Assembly: GCA_045122895.1 (NCBI GenBank)
Contig: JBGVIE010000054.1
Span: 1 to 30,252, forward strand
Source: RGIG1934 sp045122895
GTDB taxonomy: Bacteria; Bacillota; Clostridia; Lachnospirales; Lachnospiraceae
Direction: 5' to 3'
Length of the DNA: 30,252 nt
A model generated the notes under the pieces. That model did no database searches and was not told the DNA's origin. It saw nothing but the letters and a program-made list of their open reading frames with translations. Shown here one piece after another: positions 16,307 to 25,100 of the stretch (position 1 is its first letter; each line of letters opens with the position of its first letter). The translations under genes were made by a program, and so were the position numbers.

Positions 16307-16829
16307 AACACTGTCCCTGTAAATCCTTCCAGGTAAAATTACCATTTTCATAAATCATGTATCCATTCCAGCTTTCTTCTTTTGGAATGGATACAGAACC
16401 TGGATTCATGTAAACAAAATCTGAATACTCTATGCATCTTGGTACATGTGTATGACCGCACAGCAAGACATCTCCCTTATGAAGCGGTGGAAGATTATTC
16501 TCATTATATTTATGACCATGGGTAGCATAAATTAACCACTTTTCATCTGCTATCACACAATAATCTGCCATGATAGGGAATTCCAGCACCATCTGGTCCA
16601 CCTCCGTATCACAGTTGCCTCTCACACAGATAATATCCTGTTTATACGCATTTAGCAGTTCAATAACCTTTTTAGGACTATAATCTCTAGGCAAGTCATT
16701 TCTCGGACCATGATACAAAATATCTCCAAGCAACAACAAGCGGTCTGCACTCTCTCTTTTATATGCTTCCAATAATTCTTTACAATAATATTCCGAACCA
16801 TGAATATCGGACGCTATCATCCACTTCAT
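16272..16829 (-). CDS. YfcE-like metallophosphoesterase
   Basis: The 185-aa product belongs to the small YfcE/MJ0936-type phosphodiesterases. All metal-binding motifs are present in order: SDIHG (Asp8, His10), LLGDIL, RGNCD, THGHKY and CGHTHVP, followed by NPGSVSIP. Cytoplasmic, probably manganese-dependent; the natural substrate in this family is not established. The start at 16829 follows GGAGGG by 6 nt; an in-frame start 21 nt upstream is rejected. It lies behind the 49-aa membrane gene, 30 nt away. Its last 35 nt overlap the end of the amylase gene tail to tail. Confidence 0.92.
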   Translation of the reverse strand: MKWMIASDIHGSEYYCKELLEAYKRESADRLLLLGDILYHGPRNDLPRDYSPKKVIELLNAYKQDIICVRGNCDTEVDQMVLEFPIMADYCVIADEKWLIYATHGHKYNENNLPPLHKGDVLLCGHTHVPRCIEYSDFVYMNPGSVSIPKEESWNGYMIYENGNFTWKDLQGQCFIYKSHNIQKP

Positions 16830-16859
16830 AAAAATCCCTCCTTGTCGCACTTCTTATTA

Positions 16860-17009
16860 TTAAACAAAAAGTGCACCTATTAACAAAATCAACGCAGCTA
16901 AAACAAGACATACAAGTACATAGCATTTAAGCTGATGTTCTCTTGCCCATTTCCACTTTCTTTCGAGAAAATACACAGGAATTTGTTTTTCTAAATCCTT
17001 AATTGTCAT
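16860..17009 (-). CDS. Small membrane protein (49 aa)
   Basis: The family is not recognised. The predicted protein starts MTIKDLEKQIPVYFLERKWK, has a charged amphipathic N-terminal half and one strong membrane segment at about 28-48, with almost no C-terminal tail. The frame stays open 99 nt further up, but the ATG at 17009 is chosen because GGAGGG lies 8 nt before it and because the longer form would start at or before the promoter. A good promoter directly upstream supports expression. Confidence 0.7.
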   Translation of the reverse strand: MTIKDLEKQIPVYFLERKWKWAREHQLKCYVLVCLVLAALILLIGALFV

Positions 17010-17042
17010 AATCGTTGCCCTCCGTCTTGCATTTTTCCCAAA

Positions 17043-17071
17043 TATAAAGCATGAAGAAGGTTTACAGTCAA
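17043..17071 (-). promoter_or_regulatory. Promoter of the 49-aa membrane gene and phosphoesterase
   Basis: Minus strand: -35 TTGACT (17066-17071), 17-nt spacer, -10 TTTATA (17043-17048); with an 18-nt spacer TTATAT is an alternative -10. It lies just past the transketolase terminator and about 34 nt before the small gene. Confidence 0.65.
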
Positions 17072-17079
17072 GTATTTTC

Positions 17080-17109
17080 AAAAAAAGATGTGCTTTTTTA
17101 CAGCACACC
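17080..17109 (-). terminator. Rho-independent terminator of the transketolase operon
   Basis: Minus strand: stem arms GGTGTGC (17103-17109) and GCACATC (17087-17093), with one G-T wobble and a 9-nt loop, followed by seven T (17080-17086). It lies 31 nt past the stop codon of the transketolase C-terminal subunit. Confidence 0.85.
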
Positions 17110-17139
17110 TTTTCTTCAACACAATTAAAACGTTTAAAG

Positions 17140-18081
17140 TTATTTTACAGCTTCTCTAACCTTTGCGGCAATTCCCTGTGCATCCAATCCATACTTATGA
17201 ACTAACTCTACAGCAGGACCAGATTCACCAAATCTGTCATTCATACCAATCTTAACTACCTTAGTTGGGCACTGTTCGCTTAATACGTCGCACACTGCAC
17301 TGCCAAGGCCGCCAATTACTGAGTGTTCTTCAACTGTCACAACCACACCTGTCTTCTTAGCTGATGCCACTACAAGTTCAGCATCTATAGGCTTGATTGT
17401 ATGCATATTGATAACTTCAGCACTGATTCCCTCTTTTGCCAGTTCTTCTGCTGCTGCTAAAGCCTCTGAAACAGGAAGTCCTGTTGCAATAATTGTGACG
17501 TCGCTTCCTTCTCTTAATACAACACCTTTTCCTACTTCGAACTTGTAATCAGGTCTGTCATTGATTACAGGCACTGCAAGTCTTCCAAATCGCAAGTAAA
17601 CAGGTCCGTCTATTTCATACGCTGCTTTAACAGCTTCCTTCGCTTCTACAAAATCAGAAGGATTGATGATTGTCATAGCAGGGATAGTTCTCATAAGAGC
17701 AATATCTTCGTTACACTGGTGTGTTGCACCATCTTCGCCTACTGAAATACCGGCATGTGTCGCACCAATCTTAACATTAAGATGTGGGTAACCGATTGTA
17801 TTTCTAACCTGCTCGAAAGCTCTTCCTGCCGAAAACATTGCAAATGAGCTTGCGAATGGAACATATCCTGTAAGTGATAAACCTGCAGCGATACCCATCA
17901 TATTACACTCTGCTATACCACAATCTATATGTCTGTCCGGGAATTCCTTCTTAAACATATTTGTCTTAGTTGCCTCTGCAAGGTCAGCATCTAACACAAT
18001 AAGATTAGAAGCAGTTTTACCAAGTTCTACAAGTCCTGCTCCATATCCTTCTCTGGTAGCTTTCTTAATTACTTCTGACAT
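17140..18081 (-). CDS. Transketolase, C-terminal (pyrimidine-binding) subunit
   Basis: This 313-aa protein carries the pyrimidine-binding and C-terminal domains of a split transketolase, an enzyme of the pentose phosphate pathway that moves two-carbon units between sugars with thiamine diphosphate. IDCGIAECNMMGIAAGLSL includes the Glu that contacts the cofactor pyrimidine ring, and KIGATHAGISVGEDGATHQ is the usual substrate/cofactor loop. The start at 18081 follows AGGTGAAG at 4 nt. Its first 13 nt overlap the end of the N-terminal subunit gene in another frame, so the two are coupled and likely made in equal amount. Confidence 0.95.
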   Translation of the reverse strand: MSEVIKKATREGYGAGLVELGKTASNLIVLDADLAEATKTNMFKKEFPDRHIDCGIAECNMMGIAAGLSLTGYVPFASSFAMFSAGRAFEQVRNTIGYPHLNVKIGATHAGISVGEDGATHQCNEDIALMRTIPAMTIINPSDFVEAKEAVKAAYEIDGPVYLRFGRLAVPVINDRPDYKFEVGKGVVLREGSDVTIIATGLPVSEALAAAEELAKEGISAEVINMHTIKPIDAELVVASAKKTGVVVTVEEHSVIGGLGSAVCDVLSEQCPTKVVKIGMNDRFGESGPAVELVHKYGLDAQGIAAKVREAVK

Positions 18082-18905
18082 AATGCTTCACCTGCTTTCT
18101 TAAGTTCTTCCATAGCCTGCTCATACTGCTCATCATTTGGAGCACTTCCATGCCAGCTCGCCTTATCTTCCATAAATGAAACTCCCTTACCCTTAACACT
18201 CTTAGCGATAATAGCTGTCGGCATTCCCTTTGTCTCTTTTGCTTTGCCAAGGGCATCTGCAATTTCATCAAAATTGTGAGCATCAATGTTAATTACATTG
18301 AAGTTAAATGCTTTAAACTTCTCATCAATCGGATATGGTGAACATACTTCATCCACACTACCATCTATCTGTAAATTGTTATTATCAACTATAACTACAA
18401 GATTGTCTAACTTTTTGTGACCGGCAAACATAGCTGCTTCCCATACCTGACCTTCCTGGATTTCGCCATCGCCAAGTAATGTGTACACTCTGTAATCCTT
18501 TTTCTGAAGCTTGGCAGATAAAGCCATCCCTACAGCCACTGAGATACCCTGTCCAAGAGATCCACTTGACATATCAACACCAGGAGTACCTTTCATATCA
18601 GGGTGTCCCTGAAGATATGAACCCACATGACGAAGTGTCTTTAAATCTTCTACCGGAAAAAATCCCTTGTGTGCTAATACGGAATACAATGCCGGAGCCA
18701 CATGACCCTTTGACAAAACAAATCTGTCTCTGTCATCCATCTTAGGATTCTTAGGATCCACATTCATCTCTTCAAAATAAAGGTATGTAAGGATGTCTGC
18801 TGCCGATAATGATCCACCCGGATGTCCGGATTTAGCACTATGCACTGCAGTAACAATTCCTTTTCTAACCTCGTTAGCAGTCTTCTTAAGTTCTAACTGA
18901 TTCAT
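18069..18905 (-). CDS. Transketolase, N-terminal (pyrophosphate-binding) subunit
   Basis: This 278-aa protein is the thiamine diphosphate pyrophosphate-binding half of the split transketolase. GHPGGSLSAADILTYLYF and LSKGHVAPALYSVLA are family motifs. GDGEIQEGQVWEAAM followed by VIVDNNNLQIDG is the cofactor and magnesium site. A GTG lies 9 nt upstream at 18914, but it is part of the AAAGGTGA ribosome site, so the ATG at 18905 is taken as the start. It forms a two-gene operon with the C-terminal subunit, ended by the terminator at 17080-17109. This two-gene form is standard in many Clostridia and is not a frameshifted gene. Confidence 0.95.
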   Translation of the reverse strand: MNQLELKKTANEVRKGIVTAVHSAKSGHPGGSLSAADILTYLYFEEMNVDPKNPKMDDRDRFVLSKGHVAPALYSVLAHKGFFPVEDLKTLRHVGSYLQGHPDMKGTPGVDMSSGSLGQGISVAVGMALSAKLQKKDYRVYTLLGDGEIQEGQVWEAAMFAGHKKLDNLVVIVDNNNLQIDGSVDEVCSPYPIDEKFKAFNFNVINIDAHNFDEIADALGKAKETKGMPTAIIAKSVKGKGVSFMEDKASWHGSAPNDEQYEQAMEELKKAGEALCQK

Positions 18906-18992
18906 AACTTTCACCTTTCTATGTGTATTAACTTTTTTACTTTACACGCTTTAGACTATAACATATATAACTCTCTTTTGCTAGTATTAATT
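18906..18992 (-). other. Gap between MATE and transketolase genes
   Basis: This 87-nt AT-rich gap must carry the transketolase promoter if that operon is separate. TATAGT near 18953-18958 (minus strand) could be a -10, but I find no convincing -35 at the right distance. Only a 6-bp stem with no T-run follows the MATE stop codon. Confidence 0.3.
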
Positions 18993-20342
18993 TTACCAGT
19001 CTTCTTTTACTTTAAAGCGCGTCTTCATCGTGATAATAAATAAAATAAATGCAAGCAGAGTCGCACAATAATCTGTTATCGGCTGTGCCATTGCAAGTGT
19101 TTTTGCTGTGCCAAAAATCGCATCAACAGAAAACAATATTGGCAGAAATAAAAGTCCCTGTCGGCTTATTGATAAAATAAGTGATGGCAATGCCGCACCT
19201 GTTGACTGTATCGCATTGATAAACACAAACAAAAGTCCAAGAATCGGTCCTGAATATATATATATTCTTGAGAATCTAAATCCAAAATCAAACGCTTCCT
19301 TATCCTCCAGAAAAGCTCTGACTAAAGGTGCTGCACCCAGATAGCAGATAATTGTCATAACAACACTTAACGAAAATGCAAGTGCAAGCGAAAACTTCAT
19401 AACCTGCATATATCTTTTCTTCTTTCCGGCACCATAGCAATATCCAAGAAGCGGCTGAATACCAACTCCCAGTCCTATAAGAAGCATAACTACAATCATA
19501 TTCACCTTCATAGCCACGCCAAGACCCGCTACCGCCATATCGCCGTGTCTCTTCATAAGGGTATTAATAAAAATATTTGAAACACTCATAAGTACACTGT
19601 TAAGTGAGGCGGGTACACCTATCGCAAACACACCTGTTGCTATTTTTTCTCTGACCATATAGTCAGACAGCTTAATCGAAAGAATCGACTTTTTTGACAA
19701 TAAGTGGAAAATATAATACACACTCGATACCACGTTTCCAAGAACTGTAGCTATGGCTGCCCCCTTAACCGTCCAGTTAAGAGTCAGTATCATAACAGGG
19801 TCAAGCACGATATTTACCATATTACCAAAAATCATTCCCATCATTGCTTTCTTCGCATTTCCCTCAGCCCTGATAATATTGCTGAACATATTTCCTACTA
19901 TCAGGAAAGGAATACCGATTGATACGATTCTAAGATATTCTGTTGCATAACCCACAGTATCGTCGCTGGCACCAATTGCAATACTCACCGGTTTTGCTGC
20001 TATAAAAATCACAATCATCGAGATTACTCCGATTGTTGCGCCGGTCCAAAAACAAAAGGAAGAAACATTTTTGGCTTTTTTATCTTTACCCTCACCAAGT
20101 AATCTGGCAATTAAAGACGTTCCACCAATACCAAACAGCATACCTACCGCCATAAACAACAGAAATGCCGGCGTGGCCACCGACACAGCCGCTACCATAT
20201 ATGGATTTTTTGTCTGACCTATAAAAAAAGTATCTGCCAGGTTATACACAAGCACCATCAGCATACTGATAATCGATGGAATCACATTCACCAGTACCGC
20301 TTTGGGTACCGGTGCATTTTCAAAAATATCTGTATTTTTCAT
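18993..20342 (-). CDS. MATE family efflux transporter
   Basis: The 449-aa protein has the length and twelve hydrophobic segments of MATE multidrug/sodium or proton antiporters, with two homologous halves: SIISMLMVLVYNLADTFFIG opens the first and VFAIGVPASLNSVLMSVSN the second. LADTFFIG and the GIQPLLGYCYGAGKKKR loop are typical of the family. It is closest in feel to the MepA/NorM-like group of Firmicutes; the substrate cannot be read. Its ATG shares one base with the proS stop codon (TAATG), so it is translated by coupling with proS, an unusual partner. Confidence 0.93.
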   Translation of the reverse strand: MKNTDIFENAPVPKAVLVNVIPSIISMLMVLVYNLADTFFIGQTKNPYMVAAVSVATPAFLLFMAVGMLFGIGGTSLIARLLGEGKDKKAKNVSSFCFWTGATIGVISMIVIFIAAKPVSIAIGASDDTVGYATEYLRIVSIGIPFLIVGNMFSNIIRAEGNAKKAMMGMIFGNMVNIVLDPVMILTLNWTVKGAAIATVLGNVVSSVYYIFHLLSKKSILSIKLSDYMVREKIATGVFAIGVPASLNSVLMSVSNIFINTLMKRHGDMAVAGLGVAMKVNMIVVMLLIGLGVGIQPLLGYCYGAGKKKRYMQVMKFSLALAFSLSVVMTIICYLGAAPLVRAFLEDKEAFDFGFRFSRIYIYSGPILGLLFVFINAIQSTGAALPSLILSISRQGLLFLPILFSVDAIFGTAKTLAMAQPITDYCATLLAFILFIITMKTRFKVKEDW

Positions 20343-22066
20343 TACTTAACATCACCTAACATTTTAGCTTTAAGATTTGTCACAAATTCAATTCCGTCTT
20401 CTAAGTCAACTGACTCTTTTACAGATTTATCTCTTGTAGAGATTTCTAACTTATTCTCTTTTAAGTTACGTGGACTCACAACAACACGGATTGGAACACC
20501 GATAAGGTCAGCATCTGCAAACATCTCACCAGGTCTTACACCCTCTCTGTCATCATAGATTACTTCTATTCCTTTATCCATAAGGTCAGCATAAAGCTTG
20601 TCAGCAACCTTCTTTGTCTCTTCATCATCAGGACGAAGGCAACACAGATGCACCTCCCATGGTGCAATTGCCATTGGCCAGATTGGTCCAAAGTCATCAT
20701 GTTTTGCTTCACAAATCGAAGCCGCAAGACGTCCAACACCTATACCATAACATCCCATAATAGGATTGTGCATTTCGCCATCCTTATCTACATACTGCAT
20801 ATTCATGCTCTTTGTGTATTTTGTTCCAAGCTGGAAGATATTTCCCACTTCAATACCTCTCTTAATAGTTATTGAAGGCTTTCCACAACATGGACATATT
20901 CCACCCTCAATTACTTTGGCAATATCTTCATACTTAACATTTGCTAAGTCTCTGTCAAGATTAAGTCCTGTGTAGTGGTATCCCTCCTTGTTGGCACCTG
21001 CCACAAGGTTGTCAATTCCCTTAAGAGAAAGGTCAACATACACCTCCACTTCCTCCGAAATGCCGTAAGGTCCAATATATCCTGCTACAAGCGGAGAATC
21101 AACTGTGATTTCTGCAGGATGTATCTCTGCACCTACAAGGTTACGAAGCTTTGTCTCATTAACCTCATAGTCACCTCGAACAAATGCTACTACAAATTTA
21201 TCGTCGGCATTTTTCTGGTAAACTACTGCCTTACATGAATCTTTAACATCACTTTTTAAGAATGCACATACATCCTCTATTGTCTTACAATCCGGTGTTT
21301 CTATACATGTAAGTTCTGCCACATTTCCTTTTGACTCGTTATTTACAATATTCTCTGCCGCTTCCATATTGGCACTGTAATCACATTCGTTACATATAAC
21401 GATTGAATCTTCACCTACTTCTGTGAGCAACATATATTCATGAGACACGCTGCCACCCATCATTCCTGAATCAGATGCTACTGCGATTACTTCCGGTATT
21501 CCTGCTCTTGCAAAAATTCTATTGTACGCTTCAAAGCACTTATCATAATACTGCTCTAAATCTTCCTGTGATGTGTGGAATGAGTAAGCATCCTTCATAG
21601 TAAACTCACGTACACGAATCATTCCTGCTCTTGGTCTGGCTTCATCCCTGAATTTTCTCTGAATCTGATAAATCATAAATGGATACTGCTGATATGACTG
21701 TCCATATTCTCTTACAAGATGAACTGCTGCTTCCTCATGTGTCATACCAAGAACCATCTTTGAATTATTTCTGTCATTAAAACGAAGAAGTTCTGAGCCG
21801 ATGCTGTTATATCTTCCTGATTCTTCCCAAATATCTGCCGGCATTACAACAGGAAACAATACTTCCTGACCATCAATCTTATCCATCTCCTCACGGATAA
21901 TCTTTTCGATTTTTGCAGTTACTCTTCTGAGTGTTGGATATTCCGAAAAAATACCATTACCTACATTTTTCATATAACCACCACGAATCATAAGTGCATG
22001 GCTGTCAATCACGCAATCCGCTGGTCTTTCTTTAAATCTCTGACTTACTAAATTTTTTAACTTCAT
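20342..22066 (-). CDS. proS: Prolyl-tRNA synthetase (bacterial type)
   Basis: Class II aminoacyl-tRNA synthetase that charges tRNA-Pro. The 574-aa product is the bacterial type with an INS editing domain between motifs 2 and 3. Motif 2 is in RDEARPRAGMIRVREF, with the catalytic-core TMKDAYSFH after it. The INS region (about 230-385) includes the conserved lysine stretch SCKAVVYQK, used to clear Ala-tRNA-Pro. Motif 3 is in MGCYGIGVGRL, and the anticodon-binding domain fills the last 110 residues. GGAG lies about 11 nt before the ATG at 22066, longer spacing than in neighbouring genes. No T-box lies in the 83-nt leader, although Clostridia synthetase genes often have one. Confidence 0.96.
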   Translation of the reverse strand: MKLKNLVSQRFKERPADCVIDSHALMIRGGYMKNVGNGIFSEYPTLRRVTAKIEKIIREEMDKIDGQEVLFPVVMPADIWEESGRYNSIGSELLRFNDRNNSKMVLGMTHEEAAVHLVREYGQSYQQYPFMIYQIQRKFRDEARPRAGMIRVREFTMKDAYSFHTSQEDLEQYYDKCFEAYNRIFARAGIPEVIAVASDSGMMGGSVSHEYMLLTEVGEDSIVICNECDYSANMEAAENIVNNESKGNVAELTCIETPDCKTIEDVCAFLKSDVKDSCKAVVYQKNADDKFVVAFVRGDYEVNETKLRNLVGAEIHPAEITVDSPLVAGYIGPYGISEEVEVYVDLSLKGIDNLVAGANKEGYHYTGLNLDRDLANVKYEDIAKVIEGGICPCCGKPSITIKRGIEVGNIFQLGTKYTKSMNMQYVDKDGEMHNPIMGCYGIGVGRLAASICEAKHDDFGPIWPMAIAPWEVHLCCLRPDDEETKKVADKLYADLMDKGIEVIYDDREGVRPGEMFADADLIGVPIRVVVSPRNLKENKLEISTRDKSVKESVDLEDGIEFVTNLKAKMLGDVK

Positions 22067-22105
22067 CGTTTTTTTGCTCCTTTTTTATATGTTTTTACGT
22101 GGCTA

Positions 22106-22142
22106 GTCCACCGCCCTATGATTACTCATAAAAGCGATGGAC
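22106..22142 (-). promoter_or_regulatory. Nested stem-loop in the proS leader
   Basis: In the minus-strand RNA, GUCCAUCGC (22134-22142) pairs with GCGGUGGAC (22106-22114) over 9 positions with one G-U wobble. It encloses a smaller hairpin UAUGA-GUAA-UCAUA (22117-22130). A competing GTGG/CCAC pair lies at its 3' edge (22100-22111). It starts 7 nt past the stop of the upstream gene and ends 40 nt before proS. No T-run follows, so it is not a standard terminator. Confidence 0.45.
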
Positions 22143-22149
22143 ATAAATT

Positions 22150-25100
22150 TTATACAAAATCTTCTTCTTTAAGAATACCAAGTTCATCTTTGTTTCTCTT
22201 CATTTTACTGATGAGCTTCTTGATTCCGCCTCTTTCTGAATGTTCAATTGCCTCATCAATAATCTCTTCAATTTCTTCTTTTGTAACATACTGATTTCTT
22301 CCAAAGATATCGCCTATTCTTGCATAGAGTGCAAGCGTTCCCATCTCATCAACAGTGTACCTTCTCTTAGCTGCATAATCTTTTGCCATTCTCACATAAT
22401 CGTCTGCTGTATGACCCTTTATGTATATCTGGTTTCCAAATACAACACCAATTTCGGGATTTGCACTTATAAGTCTTTCCATTGCTGCCTGGTCATCCTC
22501 TAATACGATAAGCATCTCTTCTGTGTATGTCTTCATAATTGCAAGCAAATCGGTAACAGTAGTATATGTTAGATTTCCTGCTTTTTCTATGATAAGGTCA
22601 GTTCCAAGAATCTTTGGCATAGCCATTGTGACACCCTTCTTGTTAAGAACTTCCGCCTTAATCTTTGCAACTTTTCTTGCAGATCTTCCATTACCTCTTG
22701 CTCTGTTTGCAACCTTGATAATACCCAGTCCAAGAGTTGTCTTTCCTGTCTTCTCGTCACCCATGATTATTACATTGTTATTCTTTGATGTTCCATCCAT
22801 CTCAAAATATTCAACAAGGTGGTCAATTGTATTCACAAGCTGCTCCTCAAGTCCCGGAACATCCAGGAAATCAGCAAATACTGCCCTGTACTCGTCACTA
22901 AGTCTTAGTCTTCCCAGTTCTTCTGCATCTCTGTTTAAAGCAACTGGTGCAGGCTGCTCAAAATCATCAGTTGTAATTTCACTAACCTGCTCTTCGTCTA
23001 CAGGAGGCTCAATCTTAGGTTCTTCGACTACCGGAGTCTCAATTATCGGTGTTTCAATTACAGGTGTTTCAATTACAGGTGTTTCACACACTGGCATCTC
23101 TTCTGTCGGCTCCTTGACATCCGGTGTCTCTTCTACCGGTGTCTCTTCTACCAGTGTCTCAGCTACAGGTTCTTCTACCTGCTCATTGATTTCCGTTGCC
23201 TGAGTGTCTTCTGTTATCACAGCTTCTTCTGTTTCCGATGCTTCTCTATGCTTTCCAAATATGTTAGGAACTTCTATTTCAGGTCCTTCCATAACAGGGG
23301 CTTTAATTACATTATCAAGCATATCTGCTACTCCTGCTGCCAAACCATCTGCTACAGAATCTGTCATCTCTTTTACAAGATTCTCATCCGCAGGTGTTTC
23401 TTCAGGTTCTTCCTCAGCAACCGGCTCTTCTTCAGGTTCTTCGATTTCACCAAACAGAGCATTGATTAAATCCTGGCGCTCGTCTATTTCCTCTTCTTCC
23501 TCGACTTCTTCCTCGACTTCTTCCTCGATTTCTCCTTCGACTTCTTCTTCAACCTCTGTCTCAGCTTCTTCATCTTCGATTACAGGAAGCTCACCTGTAT
23601 CAATCCATTCAGCTTCACCTGTTTCCTCAACAGTTACCTCTTCTGTGTTATCATCATCAAGAGTATCCTCTACTGTTTCCTCTTCAAGTTTAATGGCAGC
23701 TTCTCTTGCTTTTCTGCGCTCTTCCTGCTTCTTAATCTCAGCCTCGTATTTTTTAACCTCCGCTAAAGCAGCCTCATATTTCGCCCTTATTTCATATTCA
23801 TGAAGAACTTCCTCGATTGTCATCTGACCTTCAATCTGTTCTTCCACTTCTTCCTCTGATGCAAGACCAATCTGTCCATCTTCTTCCTGTTCGAAAAGTG
23901 GATCAAGCGGAACTGTATGATAAAGACTCTCTTCCTTCTTCTCAAACTGTTCCCTGATAGCAGTATTTCGTGCCTGTTCAAGAGCCTCCTCCTTCTTACT
24001 CTCCTCTTCCGAAGGAACCTCGAAGGCACTCCTTACATTAATTGAACTTACTGTGTTATATGCATCTGATGAAGGAACTTCTTCTTCCACTACCGGCTCA
24101 ATCACTTCCTGTTTTGTCTCTTTAACATCGTTTGTCGCATCAAGCATAGCTCTGATTTCAGACGTACTTATTATCTTTGTCTTCTCTAACTCGCGAGCAG
24201 TCTCTTCATCAACTACAGGAGTCTTAATCTCCTGTGTCTTAGCAATTTCTTCGCTAACCTCTTCTTCATCAGAAGCCTCTTCCTTCTTTGCTGCAAGATT
24301 ACTATCCAGATCATTCTCCTTCATAATAATCTCCATACTCTTTGCAATCGCCGCCTGAATATTCGCAGTGTCATATTCAGTTATATTCATCGCCCTGAAG
24401 TTAATCTCATCAATATCAATCTCGGCTGTCTTCATAAGATCTTCGCCTATTTTTGACATTTTCTCTTTGTTAGCATCTCCAAAATCGTAAAATTCAACCG
24501 TGCTCTTTCCTGAATACATCTCTTCATCAAGCTTCTTATTGTCTTCTTCCACCTGTTTTCTTGCTTCCTCAATCTCCTTTGAGGTTTCAGATGCAACTTC
24601 ATTATCCACTTTATTCTCTTCTTCGCTGACTTCTTTAACTTCAGCAGCTTCTGTCTGTTTCTCTTTTACCTCTTCCTCGTCAAGCTTAACAACCGGAATC
24701 GGTCCAAACGTATCATTAAGGATGTCTGTTCTCGTATCATAAACTGTGTTAGTGGCAGACGCTGCCTCCTGTTTATTTTCTTCTACAGGAACTGCCTCCA
24801 GCGCATCCTCAATCTTTGATTCTCTTACCGATAATCTGTTATCGTACTTAATCTGCTGCTCAGGAGTAAGTGGCTGATACTTCATCTTAAGTGTCATCGC
24901 TTTTTCCACGTATTTGCCTTCGCTGAACCACAGTATAATCTGGTCGCACATGCTGATCATATCAGCAGTTCTTCCAGCTTCCTCGTACAACTTGGCAAGC
25001 TCATACTGCCACCTTTCATCCATCTCCACCTCAGCGTAAGCCTCAAGAATCTGAATTAGAACATCTATATGTTCACCCTTAGTCTTTGCGATTCTGTACT

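Noticed and set aside
17140..18905. Transketolase broken by a frameshift
   Set aside because: Each half has its own ribosome site and complete domains, and the 13-nt overlap is the normal split arrangement of Clostridia.
22067..22149. T-box riboswitch ahead of proS
   Set aside because: The gap is only 83 nt and lacks the T-box core and an antiterminator/terminator pair.
23011..23175. Short regular repeats as a possible CRISPR array
   Set aside because: Units are adjacent 15-bp coding repeats with no spacers, inside an intact reading frame.
22421..23803. Two long Ser-rich open frames on the plus strand
   Set aside because: They are antisense to the Glu-rich linker of the 1096-aa gene (GAA/GAG read backwards gives Ser/Phe codons) and have no ribosome sites or recognisable domains.
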